This document shows positions 10,953 to 22,408 of a stretch of 64,000 nucleotides of DNA, piece after piece; position 1 is the stretch's first letter; every line of letters begins with the position of its first letter. This DNA is from Diphasiastrum complanatum (Eukaryota > Streptophyta > Lycopodiopsida > Lycopodiales > Lycopodiaceae), in contig CM055109.1 in assembly GCA_029204225.1 (NCBI GenBank), positions 25,968,178-26,032,177 on the forward strand. The letters are read 5' to 3'. A program made the translations under genes and the position numbers. The notes under the pieces were generated by a model, which worked only from the letters and a program-made list of their open reading frames with translations, made no database searches and was not told where the DNA came from.

Positions 10953-13193
10953 ATACCAAACTAGAAATATAAAAATGTGTTATGTAGTTGCAGCTTGCAA
11001 GTGTCCAAGATCACTGTTCGGAAAAAAAAGCAGATAGTCTGACAAGCCAACCGATTAAAATCTGCATTTCACAGGCTACAGCCATTAGTTTCAAAACATC
11101 TAGTCTTCTAACCTACAGAACATGGCTCAGTTTAATCTCGACATGTCAGGTAATGCTGCACCCGTGCAATCCTCACCATTGCAATCCTTGGTAATATTTT
11201 TTTTTTTGCTTTCAGTTGCAGATGCACTCTCTGGCATGGTACAAAAAGAGTGCATCGGGTGCTAAAACTAAGATAGTGTGGTGTCCCACAAATCTAAGGA
11301 TGGTTTCTAAAATGGACTGTGAACCCTTCAAGCCTGCAAGTGACATGTTAGTAGACTTAACACTATTTACATGTAAACAGTAGGTTAGTTAAGTGTTAAA
11401 CGAATTTAAATTACAATAAATGATTAGTTTCAATATCATAAAGCAAATAAAGTAGGTTGCAACGCTGGTTGCTTAGTGTGTGTGAGAGAGAGAATTGGAA
11501 TACAAATTCTTCTTGGATAGAGAGTAGCTGCATGAAAACAGGTAGATAGAATAGGAGAGACAACTTTGCATCTGCACATATGTGTGCAGCACAATTGTAT
11601 TGATTTTTGTTTTCTAATTCTTGCTAGTTAACAGTACATTTGTCAAGAGACCCAATATGAAAAAGAGATGCCCACTGATTCTAGTTTTTTTCAATTGACA
11701 TGCATGCTAAGTGATATTGTTGATTTATTTACGAAGTTCAATTGGATTGACAATTTCACTTGCTAGATATGGCAGCTATAAAGAGCTTATGTTTGTTCAG
11801 TTTCGGGAAAAAAACAAAATGCACCTAAACATTGAAATGGTTTTAATACATACAACAAAGTAGCTCATGCAAAAAGCAATCCAATCAAAAGCAATAAATG
11901 ATCTTCATTAGAATCACAAAAGTTTAGATGAGTGCTCCTAAATCTTTTTCAAAGCAACGATATTAAAGACCTTCAAAGACACAATGATGGTGAATGCCAA
12001 AAAACAACCCTTTAAATAATGGCAAAGTAGATGTTATGTTCCTCGCTTTTCAGGTACGAGTGTATTTAGCACCAATGGTGGTGCAACAGTGCTCGCAAAA
12101 AACTGACAAATACAAATAGCCCAATTGTTGAAATTCATTTTTCACCACTTCATTTTAGGCTTATAGGTTTTTTATACGGCTCAAAATCAAATCAACTGAT
12201 TTTAGTTATAAATATTAGGTTTTAAGGTGTTATTTAAATCTTTTATCAATTGCATAATAATTTTGTAGGATTTTTATAAGGTTAGTTTGAAACTTTTTTA
12301 CGAGCACTGTGGTGCATCAACCATCTAGTGGAAATGGTGGTTGATACTGCTAAACGCTAGAAGGAGAACCTGCTCTGACTGTCTGGATCCTCAGAGGTTG
12401 ATTATTACAGATTTGGATGTAAGGACTAGTTGCAACAATTTGCTGCATAGCCCACTACAATCTACAAAATAGAGATTGCAAAATGCAAGCGGGTCTCTTG
12501 CTATCTCTTTTGGATATGTGGAAGATTCTTTACACTTTTCAATCTAGTCCATTGGGTTGATTATATGTGAAAAGGTGTATTTAGGTTGGCTTGCTAAGTC
12601 AAGATGCCATGGGCTTGTTAGAGTCAATATGCCATGGGTGAATGAGCAAGCCTATGGGCTATAAGGCATGCAGAAAAGAAAACATTAAGCTTTTTTGGGT
12701 AGTTGCCATCTCACGTGCCACATGGTCATAACTCAATATGAATTAAAAGTAAGAATAAGATGTTAATTTTTGAATTGAAGGATTCTAAAGGCAATAATTT
12801 CTAAAATCTTACAAACAGTAAAAAATATATAATATATTGCTACAAAATTGCAAATGATGAGAAGTAATTCTAGCAATGACCAAAGGTCATTATATCGTAC
12901 TTATATCTACCAACACTTGGCACTTGGATGCTTTTAAATATAGAAATGCATGTACCTCGGGGCCATTTCAAAGTTCGTACTAAGCAAGTGCCACCTATTG
13001 GAAATTTATTGCACTTCAGACTTTGATTAATCCTCGTCTCTACTTGGCCACTAAGTCATCAATGCTAAAAACGTTCTTTTCAATTTTTTATCATGTTTTT
13101 TTTTTTGTTACATTCAAAGTTTGTAGATATACTCACAACTCTAGTACAAAGAGATCTCGAGCTCAACAACATATTCAAACTCTTGATCTTGAT

Positions 13194-13438
13194 CTTGAGT
13201 CAAGTGGACAACTTTGTGCCTTCCATGTCAGCCAATTCAAAAGTCTTGATCTTGAGTCAAGTTGACAGGTTGGCAATATCCATGGCATCTGTCTTAAAAT
13301 CTTGATTTTGATCCAAGATTATAGCTTGGCATCGTTCGTGGCATCTATTTTTTAAAATCCTAAACTTGAGTCAAGTTGTCTGCACTTGTGGCGTCCAATT
13401 TGACATCTCTTACATGTTGACTTTAAACTTGAGTTAAG
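13194..13438. repeat. degenerate ~57-63-bp repeat with palindromic core CTTGAGTCAAG
   Basis: CTTGAGTCAAG, a palindrome around a central G, occurs exactly at 13194-13204, 13251-13261 and 13365-13375. Diverged forms lie at about 13306-13316 (TTGATCCAAG) and 13428-13438 (CTTGAGTTAAG). Between the cores, related words such as TGGCATCT and (C/T)GTGGC recur. The spacing of about 57, 57, 57 and 63 bases indicates an old tandem array. Confidence 0.7.
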
Positions 13439-13689
13439 TTCTTAACCAAGAGCCAAATATTAGCCAACCTTGAGTAAGCTCAATATTAGCCCTACTCTAG
13501 TCTTTGTATGGACTTATGCACAATATCCACAAGTGCCAATAAGGTTAAGAAAAGTTGCAATGATCAATAAAGGTATAGGAAGAATCATGAAATAGAAATT
13601 AGTCATTCACGAAGGAGACAACTGTGGGTCCCCCTTAAGGTCATGGTTGGTGCCTTGGTATCTTCATCAAGTTCAGCATGTTGAAGGAC

Positions 13690-14520
13690 TTCTAATGCTT
13701 GATCCTGGGAAGCACTTTGGTGAAGATATCTGTGACCATTTCTGTTGTGGAGCAGTATTGAAGGATCACTTGCCCTAAGAACACTTTCTCCCGAATGAAA
13801 TGATAATGGATTTCTATGTCCTTGGATTTGCCATGAAATCTGAGATTCAGTGACAGTGAAATATAGCTCAACTTGTCACACAGAATCGTGGTAGCATTCA
13901 ACTGAGTGTGATGTAAGTCGTGAAGTAACAACCTAATCCATATAGCTTCTTTTGAAGTTTGACATGTTGCGATGTACTCTGCCTCGGTCGAAGAAAGCGA
14001 AGCTAATTTCTACTTCCTTGAGTTCCACGAAATTGGTCCCCCTGCCAAATAGAAACAGCCCGTCGGAGGTAGATTTTTTGGTAGAGGCTGTTCCTCCCCA
14101 ATCTGAGTCGGAGTAGTCTCGCTAGACAAGTGGGTTGATAGCATGTCCATCATAACATAAAATGTGATTTAAACTTCCCTGAATATATCTCATCACTCTC
14201 TTTAATGCTTTCCAATGAGAGATCCTAGGATTAGACATGAATTGACTTAACATGCTAACAGTGTATGCTAAATCTAGTCTAGTACACAACATTGCATACA
14301 TCAAAGATCCTATTATGAATGATAAGGGTACTTCTCTATGTCGAGCACTTCACTATCAGCACAAGTAGGTTTAGTCAATATTATACTTGGATCCATTGGA
14401 GTATCAATTGGTCTGCAATCAGACTTATGAAACTTTTCTATAATGTCTTTTGGATATGCATGTTGGCTAAGATAGATCTTTTTCTGAAGCCTAGTTTTAG
14501 TAATGTGAATTCCTAGCAAA
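13690..14520 (-). pseudogene. Ty1/copia RT end and RNase H fragment
   Basis: On the minus strand, MLGIHITKTRLQKKIYLSQ, RPIDTPMDPS, CTRLDLAYTVSMLSQFMSNP and HWKALKRVMRYIQGS are the RT-to-RNase H region of copia polyproteins. KDIEIHYHFIREKV and MVTDIFTKVLPRIKH are its C-terminus. Frames shift at about 14310 and 14120, and the central RNase H part is scrambled. The element is cut upstream at about 14520-14556, next to the accessory ORF. No 3' LTR was recognised below 13690. The motif wording differs from copia A, B and C, so it is another family. Confidence 0.82.
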
Positions 14521-14559
14521 GAATGGACAGCTCCTAAGTCTAATCCTAGAATCTCTCAT

Positions 14560-16640
14560 TGGAAGAATGATATCTGCCAGCCACCTCTTGATGACTCGTG
14601 GGGATATTTGGATAAAAATTCATTGATGTTCTCCTCCACGGATTTCAGTCTTCGAAAGGCTGGAAGATATCGTTCGTGACCCTCTGGGTGATGTTGCTTG
14701 GCCCTGGCTGATGGTTGCGCCTTGGCTCTGGTCTCGCGTCTCAGCGATCGCATCTATTTGCCCTTGGTCTTGGCCTTCGGACCCTTGATCTGGTTGAAAT
14801 CCCCGTGCTGCCTGCTGGCTCTGATCTTGGATGGTACTAGCCAGTGCAACATCAAAATTAGGTGGCGATGGAATTACCACGGGAGTGAGCTGGGTTGGGC
14901 CTTCGTTTCCATGTATTTTTGGCATGCCTTGAGGGCTTGCTTGGCCTGGGCGAGCTCTTGCGTTGCGCTTGTCCGATACTTATTGAACTCTGTCTGGTAG
15001 TTGTTGAGGGTTTGGCTATAAATCTGCACCTGACACCATAGAAGATTCATCTCTGATTGGGAAAGCGGCCTTGTGTCCGGTGCAGATTCAGCTAACTAGG
15101 CGAGCTTCTCGTCTTGTAAAACTTTAACCTCTGTCCCCAGGCACGTGTTCTCTGCTTCCAAAAGTGTAAGTTGCGCTTGGATGGGGGCAAGCCGTTGGGA
15201 TGCTTCAGCTTGAAGCTCCCGCACCTTTGTGGAGGCCTCAGTCAGCACTTTGGAGAGGCTTTGAATATATTTGTTTTGGCCCTCCTCCTTCTGCTGCAGC
15301 TTGGCAATCTCCCGGTGCCTTGCTTGTTCGTGTTGCTGAGCCAAAATCAGCTCTTGCTGCAGCTTGGTGAGGTCTGCTCGCAGCTGTGTATTACCCTGCT
15401 TTCCAGAATAGCTCTGGCTGCTACCGCATCTAGGATGTACTTTCCTAGGGTCTGGTACGCCGTCGTTAGATCCGTGGGAGCAGCTGGTACACTAGCACTG
15501 GCAGGGGCTTGTGTTGTATCGGCCCCGACGACTTGTGGAATTCTGTCATCATTGTCTTCGATCAGGTTTTCATTTATCCTAATGCCATCTGGGGTGGTAG
15601 GGTCAGCCCGATCTGGTGATGCTACAAAAACTGTTTGTACAAATGCGTCATCAGACAGCGGTTGGTTGCCCTCGGCAACCTTTGGCGAAGCGGGTGAGGT
15701 GTGAGAAACAACTGTGGAAACAAGGGTGAGGACGGTTTGTCCGAACGAGAGGATGGGAGGAACATTGGAGAACTGAAGGGTGGTGTGGAGAATGGAAGCT
15801 GGTGAGGATGGAGCAGAAAGTGTTTGGCGTAGGGGTGAAAAATTGATAACTTGCATCCATGCCAGAGTGTCGGGGGATAGTTGCGAATCAGAAGGGTTGA
15901 ATGTGAGAGGAGCAACGGTGGTGACAGGAGTAATGGAGGATGCGATGGTGATGGATGGAGCAATGAACACTAGAAGAGAAGTAGAAGTGGTATCAACAGA
16001 AGAAACGGGGATGGAGACAGAAACAGATGTCGATGGAATAGGAAGAGAGGTAGTAACAACAAAAATTGGAGTTGGGGGTTACACGGAAGAAGAAGTGGCG
16101 GTGGTTGATGGAGTAGTTAGTGCTGTAGTGGAGACACGTCTTTGGGTAACAGGTGGAGATGTGGATGTAGAGGCAGTGCCACGCATTCGTTTGTTGGCCG
16201 TTGTGTTAATGACTGCAAGTTGGGAGGAGGTAGATGCTTGAGATGGTGGGTAAAGGTTAGTATGTGGCACAAGGGTAGACAGGAGAGATGTGTTGGAAAC
16301 CGTGCACTTTTGTCTCGATAAGTGCGCAGGCAAAGTTACACAACATGGGGCCTGCTGCGATTCACTCACGGTTGTTGGGTTTGATGGAGTTTGTTAGTTC
16401 TCGAATAAGGAAGCTATGCCAGTCGTATGGCACAACGGAGGGGTTAGAGAACTCTAGAAAGGATTCCACTATCTGACTCAACAATGTAGACTGGATTTTG
16501 TCCTTGCAAAATGTTGAAATAACCAGAAAGTTATTCAACAGATGCGTAGTTGTCTGAATGACGGGTTCCGTGATAGCTTCTATCAGGTAACGCGTAGTAT
16601 AGCCCTCCCGCCTGTCAACAAGGGTTAGATCACTGGATAG
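14560..16640 (-). pseudogene. coiled-coil accessory ORF, probably of a Tat-like gypsy element
   Basis: Read from about 16640 downward on the minus strand, an open globular part (TRYLIEAITEPVIQTTTH, then VVPYDWHSFLIRELTNSI) runs to a stop near 16365. A Ser/Thr/Pro-rich part covers 16369-15400. A predicted coiled coil (15344-15096; REIAKLQQKEEGQNKYIQS, VRELQAEASQRLAPIQAQL) and a Gln-rich tail to about 14560 follow. At least four frame changes and several stops break it. The order globular domain, low-complexity acidic/Ser-rich linker, coiled coil is the same as in the G2 accessory ORF (29648-31575), though I see no clear residue identity. I do not recognise a function. It lies directly downstream of an LTR-like promoter segment (16641-17392) on the same strand. 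Confidence 0.5.
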
Positions 16641-17392
16641 GTACCTAACTATGCATAGATGCTACTTTTAGTTAGTTTCCTACTTTGCATCTAACTCTAC
16701 CTTCACTAACACTACTCACTCTAATTCTACTCTTCCTAAACTAACTTCATCATGATTTTGGGTGAAGAGGGAGGATAGAATAGAAAAAGAAGAAGAAGAA
16801 GAAGAGAGAAAGAGAGAGAGATGAGATGGAGGTTAGCTCAAATGCTCAATGTCATTGCTTATGGAAAAACCTTAACTAGCATAAACCAAAAAGCATGGGA
16901 AATGAAAATAACAAGCAATCACAACAATAGCATAAGCAAGAGTGATTAGCAAATGAGGATGCTTGAGCTCTCAAAGTGATAGAGTCTCCTCCTCTCTATT
17001 AAACATGGAAATAGTGTACAAATGGTGTCTTTTTATAAAATGGGGAAGGCTCTTGCCCCAAAATCCTATTGGTTAGTATTTACATTGATCCTATCCATTC
17101 ATCTTGGACCCAACTTGATCCAAGGGTCCATAAAACGTACATTGAAATTCACAAGATTCATGTGAGTCCCAATTTGGACCCAACCCTAAAAAGTAATCTC
17201 TCTAAGTTTAAAAATGACTTTGGGCCTCTAATTTTATTTTGATTCAAAGGCCCAAGTCTATTTTATTTTATTTACACATAAGCTTGCATGCTCATTGGGC
17301 CATGGGCTTATACGCACAGGATGCCATGCCCTCGCAACACATTTTATTGGACAATTTTATTTATTTACACTTTGTTGGAAATACCCCCAACA
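16641..17392 (-). repeat. LTR-like promoter segment X2
   Basis: On the minus strand it would begin TGTTGGGGGTATTTCCAAC at 17392. It carries TATAAAAA (17031-17038), GAGGAGACTCTATC and a CT-rich microsatellite (about 16785-16825), then leads into the accessory ORF. The order TATA box, short leader, CT tract is shared with segment X1 at 59031-59811. I see no primer-binding site after it, so it is a solo or recombined LTR, or a promoter that only looks like one. Confidence 0.45.
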
Positions 17393-17460
17393 GTCTCCCA
17401 GATCCACTCTTAATAATGTTATTTATGGCAGCTTGTGCTTCCATCTCCTTTTAGGCTATA

Positions 17461-17892
17461 TCAAAGTTCGAAGTTGTTTTTTGTAATAATCCTAGTATGC
17501 TTCTTTAACAGACTGAAAAGTATTTGAAGTTTGTCTGCGACAATTCCTTTGTTGTTAGATACTACGATCGATTCGAACTGAGACATGTAACTATCAGCAT
17601 CATCCAAAGATGTGCCTTTGAAATAATCATATTGAATCTTCGATCTAGAAGTAAATCTTGATGCAATAGCCTCCATATCTGGTAGAGGAATATCTGGTAT
17701 AGATATATCTAGAGCAGCTATATTAGGTTGATTATTATAAAAATATTCAAACAATTTTTGGGCTTCCTGAAATGAACTGATTGATAATCGCCCGCCTTGG
17801 ATTGGTTCTTAAACTCCCTTGAGAAAGTCTTCATGTATCTTCTGATAACGCTCCAACCGCTCAGCTCTGTCATTGCTTGCTACGACATTCAT
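17461..17892 (-). pseudogene. gag: gypsy gag N-terminal fragment (G1/G2 family relative)
   Basis: ATG at 17892 opens MNVVASNDRAERLERYQKIH and EDFLREFKNQSKAGDYQSV. A frameshift near 17760 leads into EYFYNNQPNIAALDISIPDI and IQYDYFKGTSLDDADSYMSQ, which matches G1 gag (DHFKGTSSDDADSYVSQFES). It stops at about 17461 next to LTR-like segment X2. It supplies the gag start that G1 lacks. No capsid core or zinc knuckle follows. Confidence 0.75.
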
Positions 17893-19067
17893 CCTTATAA
17901 ATATTCCAAGATATTGCTTCAACTCCAATTTATACCTTCCATCCCCTATGTCATGAATAAGAACTTGGAATTCTCTATGGGCTCAAGACTATGCAGATAC
18001 TATTGGTTTGCCTCCTCTATCTCTTTGTGCACAAAGTTGTGCCTGTTATTCATAGTACAAAGAGTCGATACATACTTATGATTGCAAGATCTATATGTAG
18101 GTCATTAGTCATTCATCTTGTGATCAAGTTGTACACTTCTTTGATACAATTGCTATGACCATCATTTGTAATTTGGCCTTTGAGATTATCAATAAATTGT
18201 TTGTAACGGGTCATGAAATGACTTTGGTTCTACGTCTGCTCACTTAATACCTGCAGGAATAACAAACTTAGACAATCAATTTATTTGAAGAACGTCTACA
18301 ACGGGCTTCCGATTGATCTCTAGCAAAGGGTAACCAGTCCTATCATAATTTCAGATGTTAAGTTCAATAACTTGAAGTCATTGAAGACTTGGCCATCTTC
18401 AACAACTTCCATAAATTAGCATTTAGAACAAGTCTGCAGAAATACATGACTTTTTTGACAGTATGTAGATATACACTAAGTGTCGCAATAGTCTACAGAA
18501 ATATACTTCCAAGTACAACGACTTACCTAAATAGGTGACAAACATTTAATGTACTTAATACATGGATGGAGTCTATAAATAGATCATCCCAGCACAAATT
18601 ACTTGAGACGTATTATTTGAGCCTCCTAGTTACGTTGTCATTTTTGGTTATAATTGCTATTTTATTGTGCTTCAGTGTAATATAGCAGCAGCATGCTTTT
18701 CTATCTATGTATAACGTAGATAAATGCTTGTTGTGATTGAATGCACTTTATCGCTATTCGATTACGCTTGTTTACTCACTCTGATTAGAACACGGATGTC
18801 TACAGCTCCTCAGTTTCTGATCATACGATGGCTGTCTTTGATGCCTAAGGAACTCGCTCTATCACACTGCTATTTCAATTTGTTTCAGAACTAAATTTCA
18901 TATGGAATCCATTTTTCAGAAATACCACACACAAACCATTTCTAATGTTTTTGGTGGATTGTACTCTCGTTTTTGTGAGTATGAACTAATTTTTAAGATC
19001 CATGTTGGGCAATTAGGACACTTAAAGCTGTAATTCTATTTAGCATAAGCTTTCGATTAGACTGTTT
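17893..19067. other. retroelement-derived non-coding stretch with a TATA box
   Basis: No ORF of interest. TATAAATAG at 18574-18582 (in GTCTATAAATAGATCATC) is a strong plant TATA match about 490 bases before the G3 gag coding homology at 19068, so part of this may be the U3/R of a degraded LTR for G3. I could not find a matching second copy or a primer-binding site. Confidence 0.4.
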
Positions 19068-19296
19068 TTGCATCTAGCAGCTGATTGTAATGGGAGAGCT
19101 GTTCCGCAATATTTCTGCTCTCTTCTCCGTTCTCATTCTTTTATCTCCCTTGCCCCATCACAACCAAGTTCAATCCGCATTGATGATTGGTTGACTAAAT
19201 TAGAAGCTTATTTTTATCATCGCCATTATTCTAAAGAGGATAAAGTCTATTTCACTTCATTGTGTTTTCAAGAACAAGTTCGAGCATGGTGAGATA
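19068..19296 (+). pseudogene. gag: gag of gypsy-type element G3, left part (split by copia A)
   Basis: RIDDWLTKLEAYFYHRHYSK then DKVYFTSLCFQEQVRAW matches the start of the retrotransposon gag (capsid) domain, whose family pattern is WL-x(2)LE-x-YF...DKV-x-F-x-S...A-x-WW. The second Trp of the WW pair is a TGA stop. The reading breaks at 19296, exactly where the copia A LTR begins, and resumes at 35066. Confidence 0.75.
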
Positions 19297-20571
19297 TGAA
19301 GAAACATTTTGTTTCTAATGCCAAAGCTTTGCTAGCTTTCAATTCTGAACCTTTGACAAAAGGCGACACGACACGACACGACGACACGACACGACACGAC
19401 ATGACATGACACGACACGAAATTAGTCGTGCCCCACGAAGAACCAGCAAGAAAATCAGCCAAATGCCATGGGGTGCAGATATTTGATCTAATATCATGAC
19501 ATCATCAGAAGTGTTTTAGATCGTGGCTAATCTGCCACTCTTGTAATTCGCGAATTGGTTGTAGATGTTTAATCTTTCTAATTTGTAAGTTACAAGATGC
19601 GACACAAAATTGTTCGCAAACTATATACTTTCTGATTTGATGCACAATGTAAGTCGAATGCTAGTAAGCAAGACAAGATGTCAGAAGACGAAATATACAG
19701 AATATGAATCCGCCTACATGCGAGATAATTCTGCATAGGATCTATGAATCAACAAGTCTGCTAGTAATTGAGACTCAAATTCGTGAGAGAACTGTATTTC
19801 TCTCACGCCAACGCACTGCGTGGATCTGCATGCAGTGCTTGAAGAATCAAAAAAATCAATAGATAATTTTGTTGCTGTGCACATTATTATTTGTAGCTGT
19901 TGTGCACATTATTATTCTAGATGATTGTATGATCTTGTATGTAAATTCGTTTGTTACTATTTGTGTGTCTAATTTGCTTATTCATTCTATTTCGCACTTT
20001 GGTTTGATCTTGTTGAATGCTGCATTAATTTGTTAACGTAGATCAACAATGTCTGACTACTCTCTGAAGGATTGTAGGAGTGATACAGTTGGCAGTGACC
20101 AGCAATCACATCTGAATTCCTGACGAACTAATCTCATTCGCGAATCCTTTCGCTTCGCTTCGCGACCACTTGGCTACAAGGGTAAATCAATTTATAGAGC
20201 TCATCTAGGTTTCGTTTCATTTTGTTTCGTTTTGTTTCCTCCTGTTTCATTTCGTCTTGTCTCGTCTCGTTACAGAGCTTGATTGATCTTGTCACAAATT
20301 CGTTCGCTTCGTTTCGTTTCGCGATCTATGTGCTTCCAGCATGAATCATTGTCAGAGCTCGTTTAAGTTTCGCTTCGCTTCACTTCATTTCGTTTTCATT
20401 TAGAATTCGTCTCATTTCGTTTGATTGTGTTATAGAGCCTGCTTGATCCAACTCGAATATAAATAATTCAAGTGTCGCGAAAAGTTTCGCAAATCGTTCG
20501 TGATTTAATTTTATCAATTTGTCACCAGAGTTTTGGCTAGAATTTTACATTTTTCTACATATTTAGCATCA
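19297..20571 (+). repeat. 5' LTR of copia A
   Basis: It begins TGAAGAAACA and ends TTTAGCATCA, giving the usual TG...CA ends. It matches the 3' LTR at 34157-35065 and, less closely, both LTRs of copia C. At 1275 bp it is about 365 bases longer than the 3' LTR, mainly because bases of about 20030-20335 are missing in the 3' copy. It contains a (CGACA)n run at 19363-19418 and many TTCG-rich words. Confidence 0.85.
19363..19418. repeat. (CGACA)n pentanucleotide microsatellite in the copia A 5' LTR
   Basis: About eleven units of CGACA or one-step variants (CGA, TGACA) follow each other. The 3' LTR has only about two units at the same place (about 34215), so the run expanded after insertion or was lost from the other copy. 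Confidence 0.8.
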
Positions 20572-20572
20572 G

Positions 20573-20585
20573 TGGCATCAAAGCC
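20573..20585 (+). promoter_or_regulatory. primer-binding site of copia A
   Basis: TGGCATCAAAGCC follows the LTR end by one base. It differs by two transitions from TGGTATCAGAGCC, the initiator tRNA-Met complement seen intact in copia C (46781-46793, minus). Confidence 0.8.
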
Positions 20586-20684
20586 TACCTTGTCATCATC
20601 TGACATAGCCAAAAGGCTATCAGATTCAAGAGGCTAAAGCATTCAACAATCAACCATCAACAAGTGTACACGAATTCAGAAGCG

Positions 20685-20856
20685 ATGGCTTCTATCAGCA
20701 ACATACAATCCAAGATCTGTACAGTTCTGGATTCGTCAAGATCTAACTTTCTAGCATGGAAAGCTAAGACATCGCTAATACTAAAGAGTGAAAATTTATT
20801 CCCTTGGGTGGATGGCACAGAGGAGGTGCCTACAACATCAAGCAAAGAGCCACGTA
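20685..20856 (+). pseudogene. gag: copia A gag, N-terminal part
   Basis: ATG at 20685 opens MASISNIQSKICTVLDSSRS, then FLAWKAKTSLILKSENLFPW, which resembles the gag start of copia C (ATG 46678, minus; MASVNNIQSKIYTILDSS). Homology to copia C stops near 20856 (after CAAAGAGCCACGTAG) and resumes at about 23900. Confidence 0.8.
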
Positions 20857-20869
20857 GTTTTTGGAGTTT

Positions 20870-21180
20870 CTACTTCAGTTCTAAGAGAAATTGTTCTATA
20901 GCTCTGTTTTTCATGATACAGTTGCTCTTGTTGTTAAGACTACCACCATGCGAAGTTCGAACAATGCTATCAATAGATGCATACTTTGGATGGGATTTGT
21001 ATCGAATGGGCATAAAAAATACCTTATTCATTAGCTACCTAGAAGTAGAGGTATACATGGTCAAGCCCCAAAAATTTGAAGTAAAGAATGCAAAATATTT
21101 AGTGCATAAGCTTATAATGTCTTTATAAATTATTCAGTTTTAACAAGCATCTAGATCCTTAACCACATAATTGAAGAATA
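20870..21180 (+). pseudogene. copia RT fragment of another family
   Basis: WDLYRMGIKNTLFISYLEVE then VYMVKPQKFEVKNAKYLVHK is the RT segment around the family pattern (D)VKTAFLHG-x-LEEE(V/I)YM-x-QPPGF. The wording differs from copia A and B RT, so it comes from a third family (call it D). It starts abruptly beside copia A gag and degenerates after about 21130. Confidence 0.8.
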
Positions 21181-22185
21181 CTTAAAAACGTTGGGAGTTA
21201 AGTCAAATGTCGTATTTTGCTTGTTAGGAAGGGAAAAAACGACAATCTAGTAATTGAAATGAAAGATTTGGACTTCCCCACTCTTTCTTGGGGATAAAAG
21301 TCGGTAGGGAAAGAAAAGATAATATACTTGGTTACCAAGGCAAGTATGCACCAATAATATTTGAAAAGATTGGAGTGACAACTTTACGACTTTCATTGGG
21401 AAATTGAGTAATGAAGTAAGAGATCTTCAAGATGGATCCTTGAATTTCGTGATGAATTCAATTAGGCTTTTGAAATATGGGGTTAGATGTTGTTTGAGAA
21501 TTTTATCGCCAAAACTCTAAAAATACCTTGCTAGGCATTTAACTTTTGGGGTTAAACATGAATGGCATTGGGGGATTTCGTTTTTTGAATTAAGTTCTGA
21601 TTGGCGTTCTTACTCTTGAGTCACTAGAAATTGAGAAAGGATTGAGACATAAGATTATGGGATTATTAACTCTCAACTATACCTGATTGTAGGTAAAAGA
21701 ATGCTGAGGAAAAGCTTAGTTTAGGACTTTGAAATGCTTATTTTTGGTCATCTATTGCATGCGTCGAATGTAGAAATCATGGATTATGAGCCATCCGATA
21801 CTCTACTTAGAGTAGCTTTTTCTAAATGTTTTCAGATTAGGAAACACTATGAAAAATTGTCCAAGCAGTCACCTTTGGAAAAACTAGGAATTGCTAAGAA
21901 AGGTGAAACATTGTTTTTGAAGTCTAATTTAGGGATATGGTGCTCTAGTGGTTGTTGGCCCCTGAGTGCAACGTTTTTTTGCATGTCCTTGTATGTCTTT
22001 TTAGTTTGTAATTGTCCATTGATCTATTTATAAATTAGGCCCTTATCTGAAGAAAAAGAACATGTATCTTTTGTTCTTGTGACTTTGCTTAAAACTGGTA
22101 TAGTATTAAGTCACAAAGATTTCATAGTTGCATTCATTCTCTTTTTCTTTTGAAATCTCACCAGAATGTCCTTTATATATTGTAG
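21181..22185 (+). other. unrecognised segment of the chimeric insert
   Basis: A 99-codon open stretch (21734-22033; contains DYEPSDTLLRVAFSKCFQIR) is present but I recognise no family. The last part, ending CCTTTATATATTGTAG at 22185, has the look of an intron upstream of the RSZ22 exon: T-rich, no open frame, AG at the end. Confidence 0.4.
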
Positions 22186-22408
22186 GTAAACATGGTTGGC
22201 GTGTAGAGCTCTCTTATAGTTCTAGTGGTGGTGATGGAGTACGTGGTGGTGGTGGTGGTGAGGATATGAAATGATACGAGTGTGGAGAACCAGGTCATTT
22301 TGCTCGTGAATGTCGACTTCGTATTGGAGGGGGAGGAGCAGGCACAGGAGCTCGTGGAACAAGTCGCAGTCCACGACATTATCGTCGTAGTCCAAGCTAT
22401 GGTCGAAG
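22186..22408 (+). pseudogene. RSZ22-type SR splicing factor, single captured exon
   Basis: The exon encodes KHGWRVELSYSSSGG, a Gly/Arg-rich stretch, the zinc knuckle region YECGEPGHFARECRLR and the RS-domain start RSPRHYRRSPSYGR. Plant RSZ21/RSZ22 proteins carry GKNGWRVELSH after the RRM, a single C-x2-C-x4-H-x4-C knuckle reading CYECGEPGHFAREC, and an RRSPSYGRR repeat. The match to this family is clear. An AG acceptor (22184-22185) and a GT donor (22409-22410) frame it, in phase 1. The first knuckle Cys is a TGA stop (22272-22274). No RRM exon was found upstream. Retained splice borders point to genomic rather than mRNA-derived capture. Confidence 0.85.

Larger units (their letters stand above)
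10044..13689. other. intergenic stretch without recognisable gene
   Basis: The first few hundred bases are presumably the 3' untranslated region of the gene at 9213. Beyond that I see no coding homology, only a 22-bp duplication (10909-10952), a CTTGAGTCAAG repeat cluster (13194-13438) and AT-rich sequence. Confidence 0.55.

Noticed and set aside
15171-15704. Plus-strand ORFs opposite the minus-strand accessory ORF (also 15780-16241)
   Set aside because: They are shadows of a Ser/Thr/Pro and Gln-rich reading on the other strand and contain no domain.
21734-22033. 99-codon ORF in the chimeric insert as a host gene exon
   Set aside because: It starts at TTG or internal ATG only, and I recognise no family. 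Left as an unrecognised segment.
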